From positions 1 through 56,799 of the forward strand of contig NZ_JAEL01000026.1 of the NCBI RefSeq assembly GCF_000518885.1: DNA of 56,799 bases. The letters are read 5' to 3'. Positions 1 through 7,058 of the stretch are shown here, one piece after another. The notes under the pieces were generated by a model. That model saw only the letters and a list, made by a program, of their open reading frames with translations, was not told the origin of the DNA and did no database searches. Made by a program: the position numbers and the translations under genes. The DNA is from Bacillus sp. J33. Lineage in GTDB: Bacteria; Bacillota; Bacilli; Bacillales; Cytobacillaceae. How positions within the stretch are numbered: the stretch's first letter is position 1; every line of letters starts with the position of its first letter.

Positions 1-240
1 AATTGTTTGACGCATGGAGCGAATACCGAAGGTATATTGAATAAATGTGAGTTTAATTAATATTACAGGGTCAATACTTGGGCGGCCTTTTTCTGAATAC
101 TTATCTTTTACCAAGTCATAGATGAATGAGAAATTAATCGCCGCTTCAATTTTGCGGACCAAATGGTCCGCCGGTACAAGTTCGTCTAAAGCAACCATTT
201 CAATTTGATCCCGTTGAATTGGATTATGTTTTGAAAGCAT
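1..240 (-). mobile_element. IS1182-family transposase, N-terminal part (cut by window edge)
   Basis: Read on the minus strand from an ATG at 240, this frame stays open to the window edge and encodes about 80 residues beginning MLSKHNPIQRDQIEMV, followed by VPADHLVRKIEAAI, a YSEKGRPSIDPV stretch and YTFGIRSMRQTI. That layout is the N-terminal DUF772 region of IS1182/IS5-like transposases. An AGGTGA ribosome binding site lies just upstream. The catalytic DDE part lies outside the window. The element sits downstream of prsA in the same direction. The C-terminal end of a similar transposase is at the other window edge; whether the two are copies of one IS cannot be decided because they do not overlap. 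Confidence 0.85.
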
Positions 241-285
241 TTAAATCACCTCAAGCATTGTATTACTTCTATTTTAAAATAAAAA

Positions 286-329
286 AGACTGCAGACAAGC
301 ACGATTTTCATCGAGTTTGTCGACAGTCT
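286..329 (-). terminator. Long hairpin terminator downstream of prsA / at IS end
   Basis: On the minus strand a roughly 20-bp imperfect stem (arms 310-329 and 286-305, GAAA-type loop) runs into six T residues. It would end prsA transcripts before the transposase gene. It may belong to the IS terminal region rather than to prsA. Confidence 0.7.
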
Positions 330-333
330 GAAA

Positions 334-360
334 GGGTCTCCGGTATGGAGACCCCTTTTT
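334..360. terminator. Bidirectional hairpin after prsA
   Basis: Perfect 8-bp stem (334-341 with 347-354, loop GGTAT). It is followed by five T on the plus strand and by TTTC on the minus strand, so it can act in both directions. Confidence 0.65.
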
Positions 361-366
361 GTGTAT

Positions 367-1275
367 TTACTTTTCTTCTGCTTCTTCTTTCGTTCCTTCT
401 TTCGTTCCTTCTTCAGCTTCCGGTTCTTTCAAAATTCCTTTAAGATCTTTGTCTTTAATGTCAACGTCTGCCGCTTTTAATTCACGTTCCATTGCCTTCT
501 GGATTTTTTCGCCATCGAGCTTTGACACTTTAACTTGATATTCCATTTCTTCTTTCATTTCTTCAAATGATTTTTTCTCTTTTTTCTCTGTTACTTGGAT
601 GATGTGGAAACCGTGTTCGGACTGTACCGGGTTGCTGATTTCATTGACATCAAGAGCATAAGCTGCATCCTCGAATTCAGGAACCATCTGGCCAGGGCCG
701 AACCAACCCAGATCCCCGCCGTTAGCTGCAGAACCTGGATCTTTTGAATATTCTTTTGCCAGATCTTCAAACTTTCCGCCTTCATCAATCTTTTTCTTAA
801 CTTCCTTGGCAGTCTTCTCATCATCAACAAGGATATGGCGGGCCTTTATTTCCGGTTTATAATTATCATAGTATTCTTTTACTTCTTCCTCTGTTGCTTC
901 AATATCCTTAATAGCCGCTTTTTCTTGAAGCAGACCTGTTCTGAAAGTTTCTCTCAGGTCATCTTCATCTTTATAGCCATATTGCATAAGCGCCATCTCA
1001 AAGTTAGCGCCAAGCTGCTGCTTCAATTCATCTATTTTCTGGTTTAATTCTTCATCAGTTACTTTATATTTATCAGAAAGAACCTTTTCATAAATAAGCT
1101 CTTGGAGAGCCTGCTCACCGTATTTGTCCTTCATTGCTTCATAAAGCTCGTCCTTTGTAATGTTTCCACTTTTTGTTTCAACAACAACATCACCTGACCC
1201 GCCGTCAGCATTGTTGCATGCACTCAATCCAATAACGCCGGCCGCTATGGAGAGGGATAGCATCCATTTCTTCAT
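367..1275 (-). CDS. prsA: PrsA, extracytoplasmic foldase lipoprotein (peptidyl-prolyl isomerase)
   Basis: Lipoprotein foldase that helps secreted proteins fold on the outer face of the membrane. The chosen ATG at 1275 follows a TTAGGAGTG ribosome binding site; an upstream in-frame start would put 26 unrelated residues before the signal peptide. Residues 1-19 form a lipoprotein signal peptide with an LSAC lipobox, so Cys20 is the lipidated residue. Residues about 143-232 are a parvulin (PpiC) domain starting KARHILVDD, with GGDLGWFGPGQMVPEF and HGFHIIQV, flanked by the helical chaperone arms. The C terminus is acidic, with EGTKEGTKE repeats. Length (302 aa) matches the Bacillus family. The gene precedes the IS fragment and is monocistronic. 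Confidence 0.96.
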   Translation of the reverse strand: MKKWMLSLSIAAGVIGLSACNNADGGSGDVVVETKSGNITKDELYEAMKDKYGEQALQELIYEKVLSDKYKVTDEELNQKIDELKQQLGANFEMALMQYGYKDEDDLRETFRTGLLQEKAAIKDIEATEEEVKEYYDNYKPEIKARHILVDDEKTAKEVKKKIDEGGKFEDLAKEYSKDPGSAANGGDLGWFGPGQMVPEFEDAAYALDVNEISNPVQSEHGFHIIQVTEKKEKKSFEEMKEEMEYQVKVSKLDGEKIQKAMERELKAADVDIKDKDLKGILKEPEAEEGTKEGTKEEAEEK

Positions 1276-1459
1276 GTTGAACACTCCTAAATTTTTTTTC
1301 AAGTTCCCTGTAAAACTTGCCTGTTGGTTTCGCTCTAGGCAGAACCAAAACAATAAGAATACCTTTTTCTAGGGTTTCGGGCCATCTGCTTAAATCAACA
1401 GGGTGTCCAAAATCACAATAAGCTTTAACAGAGTTTTTTTTAAATTAATCACAATCCCT

Positions 1460-1487
1460 ACTATACCATAAATGTAAAAAATAACAA
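1460..1487 (-). promoter_or_regulatory. Probable sigma-A promoter of prsA
   Basis: On the minus strand TTGTTA (1482-1487), a 16-nt spacer and TATAGT (1460-1465) preceded by TGG, an extended -10. It lies about 185 nt upstream of the prsA start codon. Seen by eye only. Confidence 0.5.
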
Positions 1488-1719
1488 AAGCAGAAGATAG
1501 CTGGAATTACCCTATTTAGGAATGCAGATCCTGTCTATTTTAAAAAAATCTGGGTATTTGCCCATCCCATTCCGTCTTTTTGTACATATGATACATTGAA
1601 ACCCCCTATTGGAAGGTTTCAAACAGCCTAAAAAAAATGGCGGGGCAGGGATAAAAGCCTAGCCCGTCAAAGAGGCAAATGAATAGGATATGGTAGCAAC
1701 CTGAAGGGGAGGTGTTATC

Positions 1720-1803
1720 ATGGGTGCTGGATATGGCGGAGGTTTCGCTTTAATCGTTGTATTGTTCATTTTATTAATCATTGTAGGAGCTGCGTGGCTG
1801 TAA
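1720..1803 (+). CDS. YjcZ-family microprotein, 27 aa
   Basis: Tiny gene with a GGGGAGG ribosome binding site six bases before the ATG. It encodes a 27-residue peptide: a glycine-rich head (MGAGYGGGF), one hydrophobic helix (ALIVVLFILLIIVGA) and a WL end. This is the compact form of the YjcZ/YhaL-type sporulation peptides of Bacilli, which are known or predicted as forespore or coat-associated membrane peptides. A near-identical second copy follows 65 nt later, so this is a tandem duplication. No terminator separates the two, which suggests one transcript. The function is not established; the family assignment rests on the GYGGGFALIVVLFILLII core. Confidence 0.85.
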   Translation: MGAGYGGGFALIVVLFILLIIVGAAWL

Positions 1804-1868
1804 TTTTATGATGGGCATAGGGCCGATATAAAAGGGCCCTTTGCCACAAATTGAAAGGAGGATGTTTT

Positions 1869-1955
1869 ATGTCAGGAGGATACGGCGGAGGCTTCGCCTT
1901 AATTGTCGTTCTGTTCATTTTGTTAATCATCATTGGAGCGTCTTGGGCTTACTAA
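1869..1955 (+). CDS. YjcZ-family microprotein, second tandem copy, 28 aa
   Basis: Paralogue of the preceding microgene, sharing the GGYGGGFALIVVLFILLII core and differing in the last residues (GASWAY instead of GAAWL). A GAAAGGAGG ribosome binding site lies eight to nine bases upstream of the ATG. One transmembrane helix fills most of the peptide. It is followed by a strong bidirectional terminator. In Bacilli such peptides often occur in tandem clusters and are expressed late in sporulation; that is family knowledge, and no sigma-E/K/G promoter was identified here. Confidence 0.85.
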   Translation: MSGGYGGGFALIVVLFILLIIIGASWAY

Positions 1956-1984
1956 TTTTTGATGTTTGAAGTCAATTGTATATA

Positions 1985-2012
1985 AAAAGAGGCGGAAAAT
2001 TTTCCGCCTCTT
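1985..2012. terminator. Bidirectional terminator between YjcZ pair and the next gene
   Basis: Inverted repeat AGAGGCGGAAAA/TTTTCCGCCTCT flanked by A and T runs on both sides. It serves the plus-strand microgenes and the converging minus-strand gene. Confidence 0.85.
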
Positions 2013-2015
2013 TTA

Positions 2016-2195
2016 TTATGCATACAAGATTTCTACAAAGGAAGATATAAGCAGGATGGTAATAAGTATGTTGATGGTTCTAAACACTTTAGGCTGCCGT
2101 TCCTCAGGAATCTCTTTTTGAAGACAAAGCGAGTTTGTCATCTTGTTGATATAAAATAATATAAAAACGGCAAAAATAATAAAAATGGAGATCAT
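2016..2195 (-). CDS. Small two-helix membrane protein, unknown function
   Basis: The start is the ATG at 2195, preceded by an AAGGAGGG ribosome binding site; an upstream in-frame ATG at 2231 lacks one. The 59-residue product has two hydrophobic helices (about residues 1-16, ISIFIIFAVFILFYI, and 39-55, INILITILLISSFVEIL) joined by a polar, charged loop (QKEIPEERQPKV). This is a typical hairpin membrane microprotein. I do not recognise the family. It is transcribed with its back to the DUF3267 gene and ends at the shared terminator with the YjcZ pair. Confidence 0.65.
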   Translation of the reverse strand: MISIFIIFAVFILFYINKMTNSLCLQKEIPEERQPKVFRTINILITILLISSFVEILYA

Positions 2196-2317
2196 CCAAG
2201 ATTCCCTCCTTGGGCAGTCATTTTGATTCATTGCATGATTTGTCTGTTATTTACAATAACAAAATTCACACAAAAAAGATAGTATAAAAGATTGCCTGTA
2301 AAAAAGCGGCGGTATGT

Positions 2318-2346
2318 AAAAGGTATCCTTTTTTAGGATACCTTTT
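2318..2346 (-). terminator. Terminator after the DUF3267 gene
   Basis: 11-bp perfect stem AAAAGGTATCC/GGATACCTTTT with a seven-base loop, about 15 nt after the stop codon of the minus-strand gene. Confidence 0.75.
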
Positions 2347-2360
2347 ATCAATCTATAAAG

Positions 2361-2909
2361 TTATTGATGTGTATGCAATAAAATTTCAAAGCCATCTTCA
2401 TTCTCTTCAATATATGAATGATTTGGTGCAGTAAGCACATTTTTTACACAGACCATGTCGGAAAATGAAATACCTGCATGGTAGGCAAACAATATAATTA
2501 AATAATGGACATAATGCGGATAAATAAAGCACGCCGCCAGCAGCAAGCTGTTTATAACCAGTGTCGGCGCCAAAGTGGCAGTCAGGAAAAGCCATTTTGA
2601 AATCGGCTCGGTAATCCTAATATTAATAACAGGCATTAAGCCATATCGAAACGTAATGTGTTTTTTTATAATTTTACCCAGGTGTGCTATGGGCAAATAG
2701 TGAAGCAGCTTATGCAGCGGATATATAAACCAGAGGCCTGCTGCAAAAAAAATGAAATAATTATCGTAAAAGGATTCTGGCACAAATAAATAAGTAGCAG
2801 GAACATATGCAAGAATAAACGTAGCCAGCATGGTTAAGGAAGACAATATAAAAAGTCTTTGTGATCCATATTGCTTTGTAAAGTTAATCGTCTTCCAGCA
2901 GTTCATCAT
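2361..2909 (-). CDS. DUF3267 membrane protein (YhaJ-like)
   Basis: 182-residue membrane protein with four predicted helices (about residues 20-40, 52-66, 105-128 and 133-150). The segment PLHKLLHYLPIAHLGK resembles the HExxH-like region of DUF3267 proteins, which are distant relatives of metalloprotease-type membrane proteins, but the first motif reads HKLLH and lacks the glutamate expected of an active zinc peptidase. A GGAGG ribosome binding site precedes the ATG at 2909. A DUF3267-type gene also lies between prsA and scoC in B. subtilis, which supports a YhaJ-like identity. No function can be inferred from the sequence. Confidence 0.7.
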   Translation of the reverse strand: MMNCWKTINFTKQYGSQRLFILSSLTMLATFILAYVPATYLFVPESFYDNYFIFFAAGLWFIYPLHKLLHYLPIAHLGKIIKKHITFRYGLMPVINIRITEPISKWLFLTATLAPTLVINSLLLAACFIYPHYVHYLIILFAYHAGISFSDMVCVKNVLTAPNHSYIEENEDGFEILLHTHQ

Positions 2910-3094
2910 ATCAGTACCTCCACAAGGAGAAAATAGTAATCTTCCAAACTTACTAAGATACTTTACGATGAAAACAGGAAAAAATCAATAGGGAAAAACA
3001 AAGCATTTTGTCGAAAAAAATCTTTCTTTAAATGGAAAAAATCAGGAAGCGAGAGAGAATAATGTGAATAGGTGAACAAAGATGATCGAGACGA

Positions 3095-3119
3095 AAAGCG
3101 AATGTGATGCATTCGCTTT
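3095..3119 (-). terminator. Hairpin after scoC
   Basis: Perfect 10-bp stem AAAGCGAATG/CATTCGCTTT with a five-base loop, 45 nt after the scoC stop; only four T follow on the minus strand, so termination may be weak. Confidence 0.55.
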
Positions 3120-3164
3120 GTAAGGGTTTACATAAATTTAAAAAGGAAAGGAACTGTTCTTTTT

Positions 3165-3740
3165 CTATACAAGTTCCTTTTGGGCTGTTTCTTTTTTCTT
3201 TAATTTTCCTTCTTCTTCCTCAAATTGATTCTCAAGGTTAGAAAAGGATTTTTCGAAGATTTCCATAAAGTCATCACCGTAAATATTACGGACAATTGCC
3301 ATGATCTCGATGATATCAGGAAACTTGCCATAGAGATCCCTTAGTGGCATAGCACCTGAGAAAACAGCATTTTTATCGGGTGAATAAGTCTCCATTAGGC
3401 TTAATAGAACCTTTTCTCCCTCTTCAGTCAATTTGATATAGGTATTTCTTTTATCGCTCTCTCTTTTTGAGAATTGAAGAAAACCGCGTTCTTCGAGTTT
3501 CTTGGAAAAATTGAATGCAGTTGAAACATGCATAACACCAAACTTTGCTACATCAGAAATAGATGCTCCGTTTAAGTGGTAAGCAATCCATAAAATATGG
3601 TGTTCGTTAATATTTAAATCGTAAGGTTTAATCCACTGCTGCCAATCTTTCTCAATAGACTTCCATAGAGCCTTGCTTAATTGTGCAATCCTTTGGCTGA
3701 AAATCATTGCTTCCTTCATAGAGATTGGTTTATCCGCCAT
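3165..3740 (-). CDS. scoC: ScoC (Hpr), MarR-type transition-state regulator
   Basis: Winged-helix repressor of extracellular proteases, peptide transport and sporulation genes in the transition state. The product carries the highly conserved segments [52 protein letters not shown] and [15 protein letters not shown], then [13 protein letters not shown]; these identify Hpr/ScoC rather than a generic MarR protein. The C-terminal tail is acidic then basic. I chose the ATG at 3740, eleven bases after AGAAGG; a GTG four codons upstream overlaps that ribosome binding site and is less likely. A CodY-like box lies about 130 nt upstream. B. subtilis scoC is repressed by CodY, so the arrangement appears conserved. 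Confidence 0.95.
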   Translation of the reverse strand: MADKPISMKEAMIFSQRIAQLSKALWKSIEKDWQQWIKPYDLNINEHHILWIAYHLNGASISDVAKFGVMHVSTAFNFSKKLEERGFLQFSKRESDKRNTYIKLTEEGEKVLLSLMETYSPDKNAVFSGAMPLRDLYGKFPDIIEIMAIVRNIYGDDFMEIFEKSFSNLENQFEEEEGKLKKKETAQKELV

Positions 3741-3870
3741 TCCATTATTCACCTTCTTTGTAAGATTGATAAGAAAGCTTTTTTTCTGGAGACGATCCAG
3801 CTTTTCTATTTGCTTTTCTTATTATCATTATGCCAATAAAACAAAAATTAATAAAGATATTAATTTACGA

Positions 3871-3885
3871 AATTTTTAGAAATAT
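3871..3885 (-). promoter_or_regulatory. CodY-like box upstream of scoC
   Basis: AATTTTTAGAAATAT matches 12 of 15 positions of the CodY consensus AATTTTCWGAAAATT. In AT-rich DNA 12/15 can arise by chance; the support comes from known CodY control of scoC in B. subtilis. Confidence 0.45.
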
Positions 3886-3990
3886 CTTTTTGTATTTCCA
3901 TAAAAGGCTCTATTACAAGGATTATAGCCATATTTCGGATAAATAAAAAAATAAAGCATTTTTATAATATATTGGTTTTCTGCTAAAAAT

Positions 3991-4031
3991 GAAAAAATCC
4001 TTCTTTTTAACTTAAAAAGAAGGACTTTTTT
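3991..4031 (-). terminator. Terminator after the YtxH gene
   Basis: On the minus strand an 11-bp stem TCCTTCTTTTT/AAAAAGAAGGA is followed by six T. It lies 10-40 nt beyond the stop codon of the YtxH-domain gene. Confidence 0.85.
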
Positions 4032-4041
4032 TGAAAAGTTA

Positions 4042-4398
4042 TTATTTGGAACTTAAGTTTGCTTCTAATTCACGGATGGCAGTTTCAATTTCCTGCAATT
4101 CCCTCTGAAGCTCGTGCTGATGAGGACGAATCTCATCCTTCCAATTATTAATGGAAGCCTTGATGTCTTTTGAAAACTCTTTAAGAGCAGTTTTGCCTTC
4201 TTTAGTTGCAAAAGAAGCTGAGTTTTTTATATCCATTAATTCAGCTTTCAGCTCAGTAAATTGGCTTTTTAAAGAATCTTTGCTCTCCTTTAAATATTGC
4301 CGTGTTTCTCTTCCTGAAGAAGGGGCTGTCAAAAGTGCCGAAATACCGGCCACTGCACCGCCAACAAGGAATCCAAGCAATAACGATTTGGCTTTCAT
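4042..4398 (-). CDS. YtxH-domain protein (YhaH-like)
   Basis: 118-residue protein with an N-terminal glycine- and alanine-rich hydrophobic helix (SLLLGFLVGGAVAGISALLTAP), the SSGRETRQYLKE signature of YtxH/Gas-vesicle-like proteins, and a long amphipathic coiled-coil region to the C terminus. It should be membrane-anchored with a cytoplasmic helical tail. The ATG at 4398 has GAGG eight bases upstream; a GTG three codons earlier overlaps that site. YtxH proteins belong to the general-stress set in B. subtilis, but no clear sigma-B promoter was found. The position between scoC and trpP matches B. subtilis yhaH. Confidence 0.8.
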   Translation of the reverse strand: MKAKSLLLGFLVGGAVAGISALLTAPSSGRETRQYLKESKDSLKSQFTELKAELMDIKNSASFATKEGKTALKEFSKDIKASINNWKDEIRPHQHELQRELQEIETAIRELEANLSSK

Positions 4399-4778
4399 GA
4401 CCTTCACCTCAAAATCTTGTTATATATCTATTTTACTACAATATTCCTTTTTCTAAAGCTGAAAATAATGTTCTTATGAGCTTCTCTGTGATTTCACTGG
4501 ACAGTCAGGCGCTCCTCTCCGTACAGGACGAGCCTTTTGAGTTTCCTTCAGTCTGTCTTAAAGCAGCGCACGAAGAAAATGCTCACGCTTTATTGCGCCT
4601 TCAGCTTTAATCTGCATAGTGCCCAAAAATGATTAAACATAGCTAAGAATTAAAAGCTTTTCTTTATCTATATCACAAAACAAGGCAAGGTAAACCATAT
4701 CCTCTCATAGCCGGGAGGATACAGGCATACAATACACTAAAGGTTATTACAGCTTGGGGCTTGAAGGGAGGCGATCGG
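4399..4778. other. Intergenic stretch without a recognised gene
   Basis: Holds the probable promoter of the YtxH gene (minus strand TTTAGA, 16 nt, TAAAAT near 4430-4460) and a run of short GC-richer segments around 4500-4620 that look like a decayed repeat. No ORF with a ribosome binding site was seen before 4779. Confidence 0.4.
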
Positions 4779-4970
4779 TTGTCGGGAGCGGCCGTTGGCT
4801 TATTTGCATTAAGTGTGGTGTTGTTTTTGGGAGGAATAAATTTTTTGTTATTAATAAAAAAACCCGGAGTTTATCCTCCGAAATATGTTCTTAAAAAAAG
4901 GGCTGCTGCTTTAGCAGCGGGTGGAGCAGTTTTATTTTTGCTTGCCCTGATTGTTGGGAGTTTTCAATAA
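4779..4970 (+). CDS. Small two-helix membrane protein, TTG start
   Basis: A GGGAGG ribosome binding site lies seven bases before a TTG at 4779, giving a 63-residue product; an earlier in-frame TTG would absorb the ribosome binding site. The protein has two hydrophobic helices (about residues 5-26 and 42-61) linked by a basic segment (IKKPGVYPPKYVLKKR), so both ends probably face outward with the loop inside. I do not recognise the family. It converges with trpP and both end at the shared terminator 4983-5007. Confidence 0.65.
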   Translation: MSGAAVGLFALSVVLFLGGINFLLLIKKPGVYPPKYVLKKRAAALAAGGAVLFLLALIVGSFQ

Positions 4971-4982
4971 TACTTAGATAAA

Positions 4983-5007
4983 AAAGCCCGCAGGCTGCGG
5001 GCTTTTG
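4983..5007. terminator. Bidirectional terminator between the small membrane gene and trpP
   Basis: Stem AAAGCCCGCA/TGCGGGCTTT with a GC-rich core, flanked by A and T runs on both sides. Confidence 0.9.
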
Positions 5008-5022
5008 AAATTCGTTCTTCTA

Positions 5023-5550
5023 TTACTGGCTAACCGTTTGATGTGTCAGCTTTGTTCTGTTTGCGATAGACTGTGCCACCGGATAAAGGATGACCATAGC
5101 GACAGTATTAACGGCTGCAGCAGGCAATACTACTGCTGCAAACAAAGCTGCAAATGGCCCGGGGAGCCCGGCGATCAGGAATGCAGATGTTAAAAATACA
5201 ATCCCAGAAATAATTGTTCCAGCCGCTGTTAATACAGCAGCACTGACAATGGATTTTCGAAACTTCTTTAAAGCTAAAAATAAAGCGAAAAATGCAAATG
5301 CTGTAACTGGTTTATCAATGATATTTGGAATTAGACCTCCAGGGAAGGTTGTAGTTAGGCCGGAAATTAAGCCGGTTACCAACCCTAAAAGCAAAACGCT
5401 TTTTTTGTCAGGGAAAAGGATAATTCCCAAAAACATCATGGTAAGCATCATATCGGGTTTCATTCCAAGGAAAAATCCCGGAACTACCGCATGCAGTACT
5501 GCTCCCATCCCAACTAATAGGGAAAGGGCGACTAAATTTTTTGTATTCAT
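5023..5550 (-). CDS. trpP: TrpP, tryptophan transporter
   Basis: 175-residue integral membrane protein with about five to six hydrophobic segments, matching the TrpP/YhaG family of tryptophan permeases. Diagnostic stretches include LVGMGAVLHAVVPGFFLGMKPD, FPGGLIPNIIDKP and the helix ending AAAVNTVAMVILYPVAQ. Length agrees with B. subtilis TrpP (about 172 aa). The ATG at 5550 sits within six spaced (G/U)AG triplets that cover its ribosome binding site, so translation should be blocked by tryptophan-bound TRAP, as known for B. subtilis trpP. It lies between the YtxH gene and serC as in B. subtilis. Confidence 0.93.
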   Translation of the reverse strand: MNTKNLVALSLLVGMGAVLHAVVPGFFLGMKPDMMLTMMFLGIILFPDKKSVLLLGLVTGLISGLTTTFPGGLIPNIIDKPVTAFAFFALFLALKKFRKSIVSAAVLTAAGTIISGIVFLTSAFLIAGLPGPFAALFAAVVLPAAAVNTVAMVILYPVAQSIANRTKLTHQTVSQ

Positions 5551-5552
5551 TT

Positions 5553-5581
5553 CTCATCTCTCCTCTGCTAATCTCAAACTC
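5553..5581 (-). promoter_or_regulatory. TRAP-binding site over the trpP ribosome binding site
   Basis: On the minus strand six triplets read GAG, GAG, UAG, GAG, GAG, GAG with spacers of 3, 2, 2, 2 and 2 nt, ending two bases before the trpP ATG and containing the AGGAG ribosome binding site. This matches the spacing rule for the TRAP 11-mer. TRAP itself (mtrB) is not in the window. Confidence 0.8.
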
Positions 5582-5638
5582 TTTTAACCTGGTTTCTCCT
5601 GCAGTGCACTCTTTGCCTGCAGCGAAAAACTTTAACTC

Positions 5639-5644
5639 ATTATA
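5639..5644 (-). promoter_or_regulatory. -10 element of the trpP promoter
   Basis: Extended -10 TGTTATAAT on the minus strand, about 55 nt upstream of the TRAP site. No good -35 hexamer at 16-18 nt. Confidence 0.5.
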
Positions 5645-5687
5645 ACATATATTTTCCGAAAGAAAAGGTGCAAATATTTTTAATATT

Positions 5688-5757
5688 GGCTGTGTTAAAG
5701 CTTATTGTTGCGCTCGAGTGCCTCGTGCTGAAATCAACAGGCAAATTTAACAGAGCC
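5688..5757. mobile_element. Palindromic element family B, short copy at serC stop
   Basis: 70-bp element starting GGCTGTGTTAAAG and ending TTTAACAGAGCC, with an internal AAATCAACAGGCAAA segment also present in the copies at 28717 and 33437. It is bordered by a perfect 8-bp direct repeat TTAATATT (5680-5687 and 5758-5765), a target-site duplication that includes the serC stop codon. No coding capacity. Confidence 0.75.
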
Positions 5758-6840
5758 TTAATATTTGCTTTTGAAGGCTCTCATGAATTCTGCAAGTTTT
5801 TGGACATGTTCTATCGGCACTGCGTTATAAATGGAAGCGCGGCAGCCTCCAATTGAACGGTGTCCACCGAGGCCGACAAAGCCAGCCTCTTTTGCCTGCT
5901 GTAAAAAGGCCATGGAGGCTTCTTCGCTGTGCAAGTTAAAAGTAACATTCATCAGGGATCTGCTGTCGTCATGAGCATGTCCAATGTAAAACCCTTTACT
6001 TTTATCTATAACATCGTAAAGAATCTTTGCTTTCTCTTCATTCATTTTTTGGATTTGCTGAAGGCCGCCTTCCTCTTCAGCCCATTCAAGAACAAGGGAA
6101 AGCAAATAGATAGCCAGAGTAGGCGGTGTATTATATAAGGAATTATTTTCAGCATAAGTATGATAATTCAGCATGGACGGCAAACCTTCAGGTGATTTTT
6201 TCAAAAGCTCTTTGCGTATGATTACCACTGTAACCCCGGATGGACCAAGATTTTTCTGGGCTCCTGCATAGATTAAATCAAAATTATTAATATCCAAAGG
6301 CCTGCACAGGATATCGCTGGACATATCTGCAATCAAAGGTGTTTTCTCATTTGAAGGAAAGGAATGCCATTGCGTTCCATAAATGGTATTGTTGCTCGTT
6401 ATGTGAAGATAAGCCGCATTGCTTTCGCTGGCATCTTCAATATAATCCGGAATAAACCGATATTTCTGATCTTTACTTGAAGCTGCAATATTGGTGTTTC
6501 CAATTTTACTAGCTTCCTTTAATGCCTTTTCCGACCAGGAGCCACTTAGTACATATTGGGCTATTTGGCCTTCTCCAAGTAAATTCATAGGAACCATTGA
6601 AAATTGAAGGCTTGCTCCCCCCTGAATAAAAAGGACTTCATATTCCTTGGGAATGGATAGCAGGTTCCTAAGAAGTGAAATTGCCTGATCATGGACCGTT
6701 TGATATTCCTTGCTTCTGTGGCTGAGCTCCATAACAGCCATGCCGCTGCCATTAAAATTCAGCCAATTTTTTTCTGCTTTCTTTAAAACCGCTTCAGGCA
6801 AAGCCGCGGGGCCTGCGTTGAAATTAAGTGCCCGGTTCAT
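5758..6840 (-). CDS. serC: SerC, phosphoserine aminotransferase
   Basis: PLP-dependent transaminase converting 3-phosphohydroxypyruvate to O-phosphoserine in serine synthesis. The product (360 aa) begins NRALNFNAGPAALP, with QGGASLQFSMVPMN for the cofactor phosphate, TSNNTIYGTQW, and AGAQKNLGPSGV, where Lys196 is the Schiff-base lysine. It ends with the GGHRSIGGCRASIYNA signature. The ATG at 6840 follows GGAGGGG by seven bases. A family B palindromic element is inserted at its stop codon, and the stop triplet is part of the duplicated target. A 12/15 CodY-like sequence at 6956-6970 is too weak to call. Confidence 0.97.
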   Translation of the reverse strand: MNRALNFNAGPAALPEAVLKKAEKNWLNFNGSGMAVMELSHRSKEYQTVHDQAISLLRNLLSIPKEYEVLFIQGGASLQFSMVPMNLLGEGQIAQYVLSGSWSEKALKEASKIGNTNIAASSKDQKYRFIPDYIEDASESNAAYLHITSNNTIYGTQWHSFPSNEKTPLIADMSSDILCRPLDINNFDLIYAGAQKNLGPSGVTVVIIRKELLKKSPEGLPSMLNYHTYAENNSLYNTPPTLAIYLLSLVLEWAEEEGGLQQIQKMNEEKAKILYDVIDKSKGFYIGHAHDDSRSLMNVTFNLHSEEASMAFLQQAKEAGFVGLGGHRSIGGCRASIYNAVPIEHVQKLAEFMRAFKSKY

Positions 6841-7015
6841 TTTTTTCCCCTCCAAATCAAGTGAAAAATAAAAATCACTTTACTATAACGCTGTAAAGAA
6901 ATAAAGATATTTTATATGTTATCAAAATTTATTGTTTTGTACAGGGAAAATAATGAACATTTAGAAAATTATTTAGGGGGTAAGCATATTATAATTGGGG
7001 GAAAGTGAGTGGCTT

Positions 7016-7056
7016 AAAAAAAGCAGGCTTTTCCTGCCAGTGCAGGAAAGCCTGTT
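7016..7056. terminator. Terminator after hit
   Basis: Long stem CAGGCTTTCCTGC/GCAGGAAAAGCCTG with T run on each side; on the minus strand it ends hit before serC. Confidence 0.85.
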
Positions 7057-7058
7057 TT

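Noticed and set aside
6956-6970. CodY-like box upstream of serC
   Set aside because: Only 12/15, about 115 nt from the start codon and without independent support; such matches are expected by chance in this AT-rich gap.
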